64,000 nucleotides of DNA from CAZSLO01 sp964608025 (lineage in GTDB: Bacteria; Chloroflexota; Dehalococcoidia; Lucifugimonadales; CAJWER01), in contig CAZSLO010000023.1 of NCBI GenBank assembly GCA_964608025.1, positions 124,001 through 188,000 of the forward strand, given 5' to 3'. Shown here piece after piece: positions 16,905 through 25,513 of the stretch. The position numbers were made by a program, and so were the translations under genes. Numbering within the stretch: position 1 is the stretch's first letter; each line of letters starts with the position of its first letter. The notes beneath the pieces were generated by a model. It saw nothing but the letters and a program-made list of their open reading frames with translations, did not search any database and had not been told where the DNA came from.

Positions 16905-17645
16905 ATGCACCGATTTTTTGTAGATATAGAAGCTATTTCGGATGGCAGAGTGGAGCTTAGGGACCAAACGGCATTGCAGGTTGCCAAAGTGCTTAGGCTT
17001 AGAGCCGGAGAAAATATCATCGTTTTAGATGATACTGGTTTTGAGTACCTTGTAGAGCTAGATAGAGTTGAGCCCAAATGTGTAATTGGCTTGATCATAA
17101 GTCGTAGTCAGAATCAGAACGAGACGGCAATCAATGTAAATCTCTGCCAAGCGGTATTGAAAGGTGACAGACTGGACTATGTATTCCAAAAATGTACAGA
17201 ACTAGGTGTTTTTAATTTCGTCCCGGTTCTCTGTTCACGATCACTATACAGGGGCCCCGGGTGGTCTTCCAACCGAATGGCTAGGTGGCGGACTGTTGTA
17301 AAGGAGGCCTCTGAGCAATCTGAAAGGAGCCATCTTCCGTTAATTAGTGGTGCAGTTGGGTTTGAGGCTGCGTGCGACTTGGTACAAGGGACAGGCATTA
17401 TTCTTTGGGAACGTGAAGAGACAGTTACACTAAAATCGTCCTTGATATGCCCGGAAATATTTACTGATCGACGACTGACGATCTTTGTGGGACCGGAAGG
17501 CGGATTCACAGATCAAGAAATAGATTACGCCAGGACCGTTGGTATAGCGTCGGTAAGCCTGGGGAAACGCATCTTAAGAGCTGAAACAGCGGCGATATCG
17601 GCTGTATCGATAGTTATGCATGAATTGGGGGAACTTGATCCGTGA
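16905..17645 (+). CDS. rsmE: 16S rRNA (uracil-1498-N3)-methyltransferase
   Basis: SPOUT-class methyltransferase of 16S rRNA. The N-terminal PUA-like domain (MHRFFVD...HVLRL-type segment QVAKVLRLRAGENIIVLD) is followed by the trefoil-knot SAM-binding end: FVGPEGGFTDQEI and LGKRILRAETAAI (about 188-230). 246 residues, normal. It begins 5 bases after prmA, so the two are one transcription unit. It converges with gpsA, with only 25 bases between stop codons. Confidence 0.94.
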   Translation: MHRFFVDIEAISDGRVELRDQTALQVAKVLRLRAGENIIVLDDTGFEYLVELDRVEPKCVIGLIISRSQNQNETAINVNLCQAVLKGDRLDYVFQKCTELGVFNFVPVLCSRSLYRGPGWSSNRMARWRTVVKEASEQSERSHLPLISGAVGFEAACDLVQGTGIILWEREETVTLKSSLICPEIFTDRRLTIFVGPEGGFTDQEIDYARTVGIASVSLGKRILRAETAAISAVSIVMHELGELDP

Positions 17646-17670
17646 ACGTCTTTGGGTGGCACAGGCTAAT

Positions 17671-18696
17671 TCAGTTTTCAATACGCTCTGGGACTGGATC
17701 TCTATCCATTAGATCGGCAATTGCCTGATGGATATCTAGATTGTTAAACAGTACATTGTAGGTAGTCTGGGCTATAGGCATATCAACACTAAGGGATTCG
17801 GCTAGTTTTACCGTGGCACGTGTAGTATCGACACCTTCTGCAACATGATTCATGGTGGCAACGATTTGTTCTAGGGATTTGCCTTTTGCCAGTTCCCGTC
17901 CGACATGGTGATTTCGACTCAGTTCACTTGAACATGTTGCTATTAAATCACCTATCCCTGCTAAACCTGCAAATGTCATGGGATCTGCTCCTGCAGCTAC
18001 ACCCAGACGTGTGATTTCTGCGAGGCCTCGTGTCATGAAGGCCGCCTTGGAATTATCCCCAATGCCGAGACCATCACATACTCCTGCTCCTAAAGCGACA
18101 ATATTTTTCAGGGCACCACCTAGCTCAACACCAATAATATCCAAATTCGTATAGAGCCGAAAACTTGAAGATGTAAGTAGTGATTGTACTTGAACAGCTA
18201 CTGACTGATCAGGCGATGCTATAACGCTAGACGATGGTTTGTCAGCTACTATTTCAGATACAAGATTTGGACCAGACAGGGCACCTAAATGGATATTCGG
18301 TATATCATGTAATTCTTCATCAAGTACCTGTGTCATGCGTTTGCCTGAATTGATCTCAAGACCTTTTGTGGCGCTTACGACGATTGTGGAATGCGATATA
18401 GAGTCTTTTACAGAGCGGATATTTGTTCTCATACTATTTGAAGGCACTGCAATTAGCACCAGATCAGATTCACTGAATGCCTCCGAGGAAGATGAAGTGA
18501 TATTGATGCGAGGGGATAATTTTACGTTCGGCAGGAATCGTCGATTTTCACCTTCGGATTGAAGGACAGCTGCCTCACCTTTAGAACGGGCCCAAAGAGC
18601 GACATCCGCGCCAGTCTTTTCGGCAAGTATGGCTAGAGTGGTTCCCCAGCTGGTAGTTCCTACCACACTGATTCTGGCCAATTTAGGGCTTTGCAA
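17671..18696 (-). CDS. gpsA: glycerol-3-phosphate dehydrogenase [NAD(P)+]
   Basis: Reduces dihydroxyacetone phosphate to sn-glycerol-3-phosphate for phospholipid synthesis. 341 residues. The N-terminal dinucleotide-binding segment is VVGTTSWGTTLAIL rather than the common GAGSWGTAL, so the second glycine of GxGxxG is Thr. The rest is typical: SATKGLE, ALSGPN, the catalytic-lysine motif GALKNIVALGAG and GDLIATCSS. plsY, which acts next in phosphatidate synthesis, is directly upstream (8-base gap). Confidence 0.95.
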   Translation of the reverse strand: MQSPKLARISVVGTTSWGTTLAILAEKTGADVALWARSKGEAAVLQSEGENRRFLPNVKLSPRINITSSSSEAFSESDLVLIAVPSNSMRTNIRSVKDSISHSTIVVSATKGLEINSGKRMTQVLDEELHDIPNIHLGALSGPNLVSEIVADKPSSSVIASPDQSVAVQVQSLLTSSSFRLYTNLDIIGVELGGALKNIVALGAGVCDGLGIGDNSKAAFMTRGLAEITRLGVAAGADPMTFAGLAGIGDLIATCSSELSRNHHVGRELAKGKSLEQIVATMNHVAEGVDTTRATVKLAESLSVDMPIAQTTYNVLFNNLDIHQAIADLMDRDPVPERIEN

Positions 18697-18704
18697 CAGA
18701 CAAC

Positions 18705-19328
18705 CTACCGTATAGTTGGTATACCTTTTGGCATATCGAGGCGACGTTCATTACCCTTGACCAATCTGCTGAGGTTGTCTTTGTGTCTTGCAATAACAAT
18801 GATGCCACCTAAAAATCCATACCACGCATAAACACCAGATGTTTGTCCTGCCAAGGATAACACTACAAGAAGACCGGTGCCCGAAATAGCGCCGATGATT
18901 GAACCAAGCGATACGTAACGTGTCAAAATGATGATTGGTACTCCTACGAGAGTTGCAACGATCCCACATATTGGAGAGAGTGGGAATAATCCACTCCAAC
19001 CTGGAGCCACACCTTTACCGCCTCGGAATCCGGAGAATATGGGCCATATATGTCCGATCATAGAGGCCACCCCTGCTGCCACCTCTATGCTTGGAGATTC
19101 GGTTATTAGTCTTGCTCCCAAGATGGCAATTACTGACTTGCTCATGTCTAGAACAAGGACCAAAATGGCAGCTTTGATTCCCACAGTTCGAAGAACAGTG
19201 GTCATCCCAGTAGCGCCGCTGCCGTGATCTCTTACATCAACGCCTTTAAAAAGTCGCCCAAAGATCAGGCCAAATGGAAGTGAACCTAGTAGATAACCTA
19301 ATAAGGCGAATCCGAGAAACTCTGTCAA
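18705..19328 (-). CDS. plsY: acyl-phosphate:glycerol-3-phosphate acyltransferase PlsY
   Basis: Integral membrane enzyme that puts the first acyl chain on glycerol-3-phosphate, using acyl-phosphate. 207 residues with several membrane helices. The three conserved motifs are visible: GSLPFGLIFGR near the N-terminus, RDHGSGATGMTTVLRT (GSGN(A)TN-type, about 33-48) and FRGGKGVA (about 100-107). Its start codon overlaps the der stop codon (ATGA), so der, plsY and gpsA are translationally linked. Confidence 0.95.
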   Translation of the reverse strand: MTEFLGFALLGYLLGSLPFGLIFGRLFKGVDVRDHGSGATGMTTVLRTVGIKAAILVLVLDMSKSVIAILGARLITESPSIEVAAGVASMIGHIWPIFSGFRGGKGVAPGWSGLFPLSPICGIVATLVGVPIIILTRYVSLGSIIGAISGTGLLVVLSLAGQTSGVYAWYGFLGGIIVIARHKDNLSRLVKGNERRLDMPKGIPTIR

Positions 19329-20650
19329 CGGTCTCCCCTGCTTTTAAACCGCATTCTTAACGGAGTTCCTTCGAAGCCATAGGCATTACGTATTGTGTTC
19401 TCAAGGTAGCGCTGATACGAGAAGTGTACCATGTCGGACTTGTTTACGTGGAACGTGAAGCTGGGGGGTTGGGTATTATCCTGAGTCACTCCATATATTT
19501 TCAAACGCCGTCTCCCTGTAGGTGGAGGATGATCGGCAATGGCGTTCAATATCGTTCGCCTTAGATCGTAACGCGGCAGTGTCATTCCCCAATGCTGGTG
19601 GGTTTTTGCCGCTGTGTCCAATAGTTCACCGATGCCGGTATTTTCAAGTGCTGAAATAAAGCAAATGGGTGCATGGTTTGCAAATTTGAATTGCTCACGT
19701 ACCCTACGTACTGCATCATCTTTACTAAGGTCGAGATCTTGGGACCGATCCCATTTATTTATAGCTAATACAATCCCGCGATAGGCTTCTAATACATAAC
19801 CAGCGATGTGTGTGTCCTGGGTTGTGGCTAGTTCTGTGGCGTCCATGACCAACACTGCGATTTCAGCACGGTCAATTGCCCTGATAGACCGTAAGGCGCT
19901 GAATTGTTCTATCCCACGCTCTATCTTGCCTCGTTTACGAATGCCAGCTGTATCGATCAGGAGGATTGTCCTCTCATCCACGGTTACCAGGGAATCTAGC
20001 GCGTCGCGGGTAGTACCGGGTATATCACTTACTATGGCCCGATTTTCCCCCAGTATTGAATTGAGGAGCATAGATTTGCCGACGTTGGCTCTACCCACAA
20101 TGGCCATCTTGAAATCTGTCTCGGGGTCCGGTATTGCATCTGTTTTGGGAAGGTGCTTTAGCACTTGTTCCATCAGATCTTCGATACCCTGGTTGTGATA
20201 TGCACTTATTGGAATGGGTTCTCCAAGACCTAATTTGTGAAACTCTCCCACTGCTGTCTCTCGCAATTCGTTATCCGCCTTGTTGATGGCAACTACAACC
20301 TGTTTCTTAGAAAGACGTAGGATTTGGGCAACATCCTCATCTGGTGCCGTAAGTCCAGTCACCACATCGGCAAGCATAATGACAACATCCGATCCTTCAA
20401 TAGCGTGATCAATTTGGTCACGTATATTAGTCCAAAGCTCTGTATTTGGAAATTCGTCTAGGCCACCGGTATCTACCAAGGTAATTAATTGCTCGGACCA
20501 AGCTACATCGGCTATCACACGGTCTCTGGTTGTCCCAGGTATATCGGATACAATCGCAGGACGGTCTTCAGTTAATCTGTTAAAAAGCGTCGATTTGCCA
20601 ACATTAGGTCGGCCTACTATAGAAACAATCGGCTTCAGGACTGTTGACAT
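19325..20650 (-). CDS. der: ribosome biogenesis GTPase Der (EngA)
   Basis: Double GTPase needed for 50S subunit assembly. Two GTP-binding domains in tandem: GRPNVGKST (about 13-21) with DIPGTTRDR and DTGG, and GRANVGKSM (about 184-192) with DIPGTTRDA, DTAGI and NKWD; then the C-terminal KH-like domain with PPSFTFHVNKSDMVHFSYQRYLEN-type sequence. 441 residues, normal. argF lies 83 bases upstream and no clear promoter lies between, so it may be read from the argF transcript. Confidence 0.96.
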   Translation of the reverse strand: MSTVLKPIVSIVGRPNVGKSTLFNRLTEDRPAIVSDIPGTTRDRVIADVAWSEQLITLVDTGGLDEFPNTELWTNIRDQIDHAIEGSDVVIMLADVVTGLTAPDEDVAQILRLSKKQVVVAINKADNELRETAVGEFHKLGLGEPIPISAYHNQGIEDLMEQVLKHLPKTDAIPDPETDFKMAIVGRANVGKSMLLNSILGENRAIVSDIPGTTRDALDSLVTVDERTILLIDTAGIRKRGKIERGIEQFSALRSIRAIDRAEIAVLVMDATELATTQDTHIAGYVLEAYRGIVLAINKWDRSQDLDLSKDDAVRRVREQFKFANHAPICFISALENTGIGELLDTAAKTHQHWGMTLPRYDLRRTILNAIADHPPPTGRRRLKIYGVTQDNTQPPSFTFHVNKSDMVHFSYQRYLENTIRNAYGFEGTPLRMRFKSRGDR

Positions 20651-20733
20651 GAATACCTCGTTTGGGCCATACGAAACCAGGCTACTATGGGCTTAGTTGA
20701 GCCAGCGACGGATCATGTGTGTGCACTTGGATA

Positions 20734-21648
20734 TTATCGAGTGAAAAGATTTGTCATTATCGCATTTTGAGCATGGAGGCGGTTTTCTGCTTGATCGAAA
20801 ACTACTGATTGTGGATGATCTAGCATTCCTGCGGAGATTTCCTCTCCTTCATGTGCAGGCATATCGTGCATAAAAATCGCCGTTGGCTTAGCTAGACTCA
20901 TAAGGGCAGGATTGACCTGATAATTTTTAAAGGCACTCTGCCTCTCTTTAGATTCTGAATCTTGTCCCATGCTGACCCAAACGTCAGTGTAAATAACGTC
21001 GGCATCCAGAGCTGCAATTTCTGGAGATTGAACCCAGGTAACATCGGTTTTATTACGACTCGCTCGGATCTGCGCTTCTTGCCACGTAATATCTTCCATT
21101 TGATACGCTGGAGGAGAAGCTATTACAAATTCTGTACCGACAGATGCACAAGCAAGAGCTAGGCTGCCGGCTACATTGTTACCATCTCCGATGTAAGCTA
21201 TTCGTTGTCCTGTGAACGATCCATTGTGTTCAGATATCGTGAGCAGGTCTGCCATTGCCTGGCACGGATGTTCAAGGTCTGACAATGCATTGATCACGGG
21301 AATCGACGTGTTCTCAGCTAGTAAAATCAGATTCTTGTGGGAAAAAACACGGGCAACTATTCCGTCTACCCATCGATCTAGTACACGAGCAACATCCGGT
21401 ACTGGCTCCCTTTGTCCTAGGCCTACCTCGGATCCGCCTAGAAAGAAGCACTCACCTCCCAATCGCCGGATTCCAACCTCGAAGCTCGCCCTAGTTCTAA
21501 GAGATGGTTTCTCAAAAAGCAGGGCGATGATTTTGCCTTCCAAGGGGCGTTGTAGCTTACCTTGTTTAATACTCTTTGTCTTATCGATCATAAGGGCAAT
21601 CGCCTCAGGGTCTAGGTCTGCGATGGATAGGAAGTCTTTTCCTTTCAC
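20734..21648 (-). CDS. argF: ornithine carbamoyltransferase (atypical HCLP motif)
   Basis: Arginine biosynthesis: ornithine plus carbamoyl phosphate gives citrulline. 304 residues. The carbamoyl phosphate site appears as KPSLRTRASFE (usual STRTR-like) and HPCQAMADLLT; the ornithine SMG loop is DVWVSMG (about 225-231). The motif that normally reads HCLPA, whose Cys contacts ornithine, is HDMPAHEGEE here. GTG start with AGAGGTG upstream. The rest is so close to ornithine transcarbamylases that the function is likely kept; N-acetylornithine or another carbamoyl acceptor is less likely. Confidence 0.88.
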   Translation of the reverse strand: MKGKDFLSIADLDPEAIALMIDKTKSIKQGKLQRPLEGKIIALLFEKPSLRTRASFEVGIRRLGGECFFLGGSEVGLGQREPVPDVARVLDRWVDGIVARVFSHKNLILLAENTSIPVINALSDLEHPCQAMADLLTISEHNGSFTGQRIAYIGDGNNVAGSLALACASVGTEFVIASPPAYQMEDITWQEAQIRASRNKTDVTWVQSPEIAALDADVIYTDVWVSMGQDSESKERQSAFKNYQVNPALMSLAKPTAIFMHDMPAHEGEEISAGMLDHPQSVVFDQAENRLHAQNAIMTNLFTR

Positions 21649-21680
21649 GATAACACCTCTAGGGTATGATCATACCTGAC

Positions 21681-21716
21681 GAAAATGGGATGCGGCAACG
21701 CAATCATTGCCACATC
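21681..21716 (-). terminator. candidate terminator after FtsX-type permease gene
   Basis: Directly after the stop codon (minus strand) GATG-T-GGCAA pairs with TTGCC-G-CATC (21689-21716; nine pairs, one mismatch, 8-base loop), followed by CCATTTTCG. Acts between the permease gene and argF. Confidence 0.5.
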
Positions 21717-24700
21717 TTATCCTAACTCTGTTTTAAGCATACCGCGGTTAATGCGGGAAGATTTTCTTATAAAGATGAGTGTTGTTACTATGAACATTGT
21801 GATAAGTGCTGAATATATGGGAATCATGAGGCTCCAATTGGTGATCAGAACGAAAGGAGGCAAAGCTTCTTGGCCAGTCTCAGTAAAAGAAACTAAAGAT
21901 ACTACAAGCTGGCTCATTTGAAGCCCGGTGAGTGTCCCTATTGCCATGCCAGTAACGACTATAGTGAAATGTTCAAAACACACGAGCTTGATCAGTTGTC
22001 GTTCCGATAGGCCCATAGAAAGGAGTATTCCTAGTTGTGCATGAATCTTCTTTGCGGATGCAACGAGAAATGATGTATATCCCAATCCCACCGTCGAAAT
22101 AACAGTAGCTATTACAAGCACTACCATAGAATTCCAGCCAGCCGTAGTCATGGGATTTAGACGAGACGACGCTAAAAGAGATTCCCGGTGCTGCACGTTT
22201 CCCCAGTACTTAAACACCGAATCGAGTGCTGTTTTCATTGCCTGTTGTGCAGCAGGTGCTTCTTTAATAAAAAGTTCATTAGGAACACTTATAGGTGTGT
22301 GTCCCATGATGTTAAGGTGGCCGAGGAGGCTGTTAAGATCTGCAAGAATAAATCTTCCTCCTACTGAGTCCATAGTCGGGAAGTAGTCGATGATTTCTCT
22401 GATAACCATCGGGACAAATCGATTGGATATGTTGGCTAGGATAATATCTCCCTTACTGGAAAAAGTTTCCTTAGCGAAAGAGTTACTGACCACTACTGGA
22501 ACAGGGCCGCCAGTTGGACTTTGATAGAATCCGCGAATACCGTAGTGGTTTTCTTTGGTAAAAGTGAAAACTCCTGACCGACGGCCCGATTGAGATTCCT
22601 GTCTTGTTGTGGTGATTCGCTCTGGCGATAGCTGGGCTGTCACTATGGGAAACCACCTGAGTTGTCCTTCAAAATCCTCGAGCAACATGATATTGTCAGA
22701 GGTGGCAGCTTTGGTATGTATACTGTCAATCAGTAATTGCCCTGGTGTTTTGTCCGTACCTGTGCCAGGTTCAGAAATTTGTATAGAAACCAAATGAATA
22801 GGACCTTTCATGGACGGTGGGAGATCTCCTGATAAAAGAGTCCACTCGTCGTTGCTCGGTGTCCCCATCGGGATAGATTTTATAGATCCAAGGCCATCCT
22901 CGATCAAAGCCCATACGACCAACCCTGGAATAAATTCTTGGATTTTAGCCCAAAGCCCAATAGTTGAAGCGGAATCTGGAATAACAACGCGTTCTATCTG
23001 TCGGTGGGATGACAAGATAGTCATCAGGTTGTTGAATTGGATTCTTGAAAAATCTTGCCGATACCATGACATACTCGAGAAATCCCGTGATTCTATAGCT
23101 AGCAGTTGAATCGAGACACCTGCAGCACGTGACTCTTCCCTTAAGGCTAATGTAGTTTTTTGAACACCTGGGAGTTCGTCATATCGGGATTTCATAGGAT
23201 ATATTCCTCTCCCAGCTGTTGACGGGAGGTCTGTGACACGAATATCCGCGCCAACCTGGTAATGGATACGGTCTTCCTGATTTCGTTCAAGCGTAGCTCC
23301 AATCGTTGTTGCTAATACGCCGATGCCGGTAGCTAGAATTATCATGAGGATTAGACCGGTGTATTGGAATGGATTTCGAGCCATTTGGCGTAATCCCATC
23401 CAGAGCCATATAGGAGTAAGGTTCATCAAGAAAGGTATCAGTCTTGCAACTAGTTGGGCTGGCACTAAACCTATGAGGCTTAGAGCTGGGAGATAAAATA
23501 AATCTTTGGAATCTAAGGGTTCTGCAAGCAAGATTCCGTATACAAGACCAGATTGGATCAGGAGTCCAACGATAAGATAATGCTTACGCCTAGTCTTGAT
23601 TGTACCCAAGTAAATTGCCCAAACAGATATTACTAGTGCGAGAGGGATGGCCCATTCGACCCGATCGCCTATTAGCCCGGTTATTAATAGAGTCGCTGAG
23701 GCGCTGGATAGAATCAATGTGGCCAAAAGATTTAGGAGGAAGAGAGATTCGCCACTAACGAACTGAACCAGTATTGGGAATAGCCTCATGAAAATAAGTG
23801 TGATTGCCAGTAAAAAGAGGACAGGTGTGATTAGTAGTGATTCATTAAGATCAAAACCATTTAACAGGCTACGGGATACAAGGTGGCCTTGGGAGTGGAG
23901 TTCCCATAGGATAACTCCCCCGATAGAGATTAGGGCAATATCTAGGTAGTAGCGCTGAAAAAACAGCGTATTAACAGGCCGGCCAACCTGTAATTTATAA
24001 GCTCGCAGCCCGCTCCCAGTACTCCCAGTATTCAATAAACCTAAGCAGGCTGTAACAGTGATTGTAAGTATGCCGCTGACAATCGCTGCGATTAATGCCA
24101 TTGGACTTAGATCTGCAGATAGGAAAGTCCCGTTGGTCATGTCGCTGAGATAAGGAAGAAAACCGCTTAGCATTACAAGGGCCATCGCCCCAAAAGGTGC
24201 CACAATGATCACCAAAAGTGTCATGAGTATAGGTTCCCAGATGTTAAGGCTTATTATGTGAAGAGGACCGAGCCCTCTTGTAATTAGCAAGGCAGTATCT
24301 GCTAGGCGGTTTTGTGCCAAGTACGAAGCAATTATCCCTAGATAGATCAATATCGTCATAAACACAATCGCCAGCATCAGTAACATCGGAATTTTTCCGA
24401 AGAAAGTCCTATGTTGAAATTTGCGAAAAGTGCTATCCAGGGCAGTAGAAACTTCTGACCCTGGGAGGAGATTTACTAACTGTTTCTCGAACTGATCTAG
24501 CTGGGTTCTAGCCTCACTAGTAGTCCATCTATTGAACCCGTCCTTATTTACCCGAATTATCCATATCGAGTTGATCAAGCTTGTAGGATAGGCAGTGCCT
24601 AGACCATCCACCATGCCTTTCTGCGTGATGAAAAGAGGCACTGAGGGGAACATTTCTCTGTCTGGGCCGTCTACAGTTGGACCGAGGGTGTTGAAGGGTT

Positions 24701-25379
24701 CAGGATCTAAGAACAAGCTTGGATGTAGAGCCCAGTAGTCTTCCTTAGGATCTGTAGGTGTAATGATACCAACGATATCAACAGATATCGTTGTTGGGTC
24801 GTTCGTATCCGATGATGTTAATATTGTGTCGCCGATCCGTAGGTCAAACAATCTTGCAGTATTGGCGCTAATAATGGCTTCGATCTTAGTTAGATTAGCT
24901 TCACCTCTAATGTGGCCGGTGGCCATTCTTCCGCTCTCGAATGTTACATGCTGGGTGATTTCGGAAAGGGTTCTGTAATAGGCGTTAAAGGAATGGGGTG
25001 TCAATTCGCTAAAAAAACCTGGAGGCCTTCTTGGTAGTTCGGCGAGGTACGTCTCCGTCATTAGATAGCGCTGATGAGTGGTATATATAGGAGCAATCTG
25101 GTCGCTTATGGCTTGGCTTAGTTTTTGTTCGACCTTTTGGAGTCGTTCCCGTGTTGGATGAAGATTGAACACCAAAACATTGATATTGGATTCTTGTTTG
25201 GTTAATGTTTCCAAAAGTAGGTTCAACCCGAGTCGTTCTAGGGAAATTGGGTAAATAGGGGCGGCTGCAGCGAGGGTTGTTGCTATCAATATCCCTATAA
25301 ACACAGCGCTCATAAGAGCCCAGCTTGATTTTATGCGCTTGACTACGAGTGTTCTGAACGTCATTGATGAATTGCTCAA
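21717..25379 (-). CDS. large FtsX-family (MacB/LolC-like) ABC transporter permease
   Basis: A 1220-residue integral membrane protein. An N-terminal membrane helix (about 20-42, SAVFIGILIATTLAAAAP) is followed by a large extracytoplasmic domain, a central group of membrane helices (about 335-660), a second large extracytoplasmic domain and a final group of three helices (about 1090-1205) typical of FtsX. It thus contains two FtsX-like halves in one chain. Such permeases work with a separate ATPase in lipoprotein, peptide or signal handling, but no ATPase gene is adjacent. Substrate unknown. It stands alone between argF and the acylase gene. Confidence 0.8.
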   Translation of the reverse strand: MSNSSMTFRTLVVKRIKSSWALMSAVFIGILIATTLAAAAPIYPISLERLGLNLLLETLTKQESNINVLVFNLHPTRERLQKVEQKLSQAISDQIAPIYTTHQRYLMTETYLAELPRRPPGFFSELTPHSFNAYYRTLSEITQHVTFESGRMATGHIRGEANLTKIEAIISANTARLFDLRIGDTILTSSDTNDPTTISVDIVGIITPTDPKEDYWALHPSLFLDPEPFNTLGPTVDGPDREMFPSVPLFITQKGMVDGLGTAYPTSLINSIWIIRVNKDGFNRWTTSEARTQLDQFEKQLVNLLPGSEVSTALDSTFRKFQHRTFFGKIPMLLMLAIVFMTILIYLGIIASYLAQNRLADTALLITRGLGPLHIISLNIWEPILMTLLVIIVAPFGAMALVMLSGFLPYLSDMTNGTFLSADLSPMALIAAIVSGILTITVTACLGLLNTGSTGSGLRAYKLQVGRPVNTLFFQRYYLDIALISIGGVILWELHSQGHLVSRSLLNGFDLNESLLITPVLFLLAITLIFMRLFPILVQFVSGESLFLLNLLATLILSSASATLLITGLIGDRVEWAIPLALVISVWAIYLGTIKTRRKHYLIVGLLIQSGLVYGILLAEPLDSKDLFYLPALSLIGLVPAQLVARLIPFLMNLTPIWLWMGLRQMARNPFQYTGLILMIILATGIGVLATTIGATLERNQEDRIHYQVGADIRVTDLPSTAGRGIYPMKSRYDELPGVQKTTLALREESRAAGVSIQLLAIESRDFSSMSWYRQDFSRIQFNNLMTILSSHRQIERVVIPDSASTIGLWAKIQEFIPGLVVWALIEDGLGSIKSIPMGTPSNDEWTLLSGDLPPSMKGPIHLVSIQISEPGTGTDKTPGQLLIDSIHTKAATSDNIMLLEDFEGQLRWFPIVTAQLSPERITTTRQESQSGRRSGVFTFTKENHYGIRGFYQSPTGGPVPVVVSNSFAKETFSSKGDIILANISNRFVPMVIREIIDYFPTMDSVGGRFILADLNSLLGHLNIMGHTPISVPNELFIKEAPAAQQAMKTALDSVFKYWGNVQHRESLLASSRLNPMTTAGWNSMVVLVIATVISTVGLGYTSFLVASAKKIHAQLGILLSMGLSERQLIKLVCFEHFTIVVTGMAIGTLTGLQMSQLVVSLVSFTETGQEALPPFVLITNWSLMIPIYSALITMFIVTTLIFIRKSSRINRGMLKTELG

Positions 25380-25513
25380 ACTAGATCGATGATATCTGCA
25401 ATGAATTTGATAGATATTTTCTTTTATGGAGCTCTTTTAATCGATTGAATTCAAGTTTCTGTACGGATACCTTGACAATTGATAGGCAAAAATTCAAGGT
25501 GGTTTTTTGGGAT

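Noticed and set aside
25472..25477. TTGACA on the plus strand between permease and acylase genes
   Set aside because: No plus-strand gene follows and no -10 at suitable distance.
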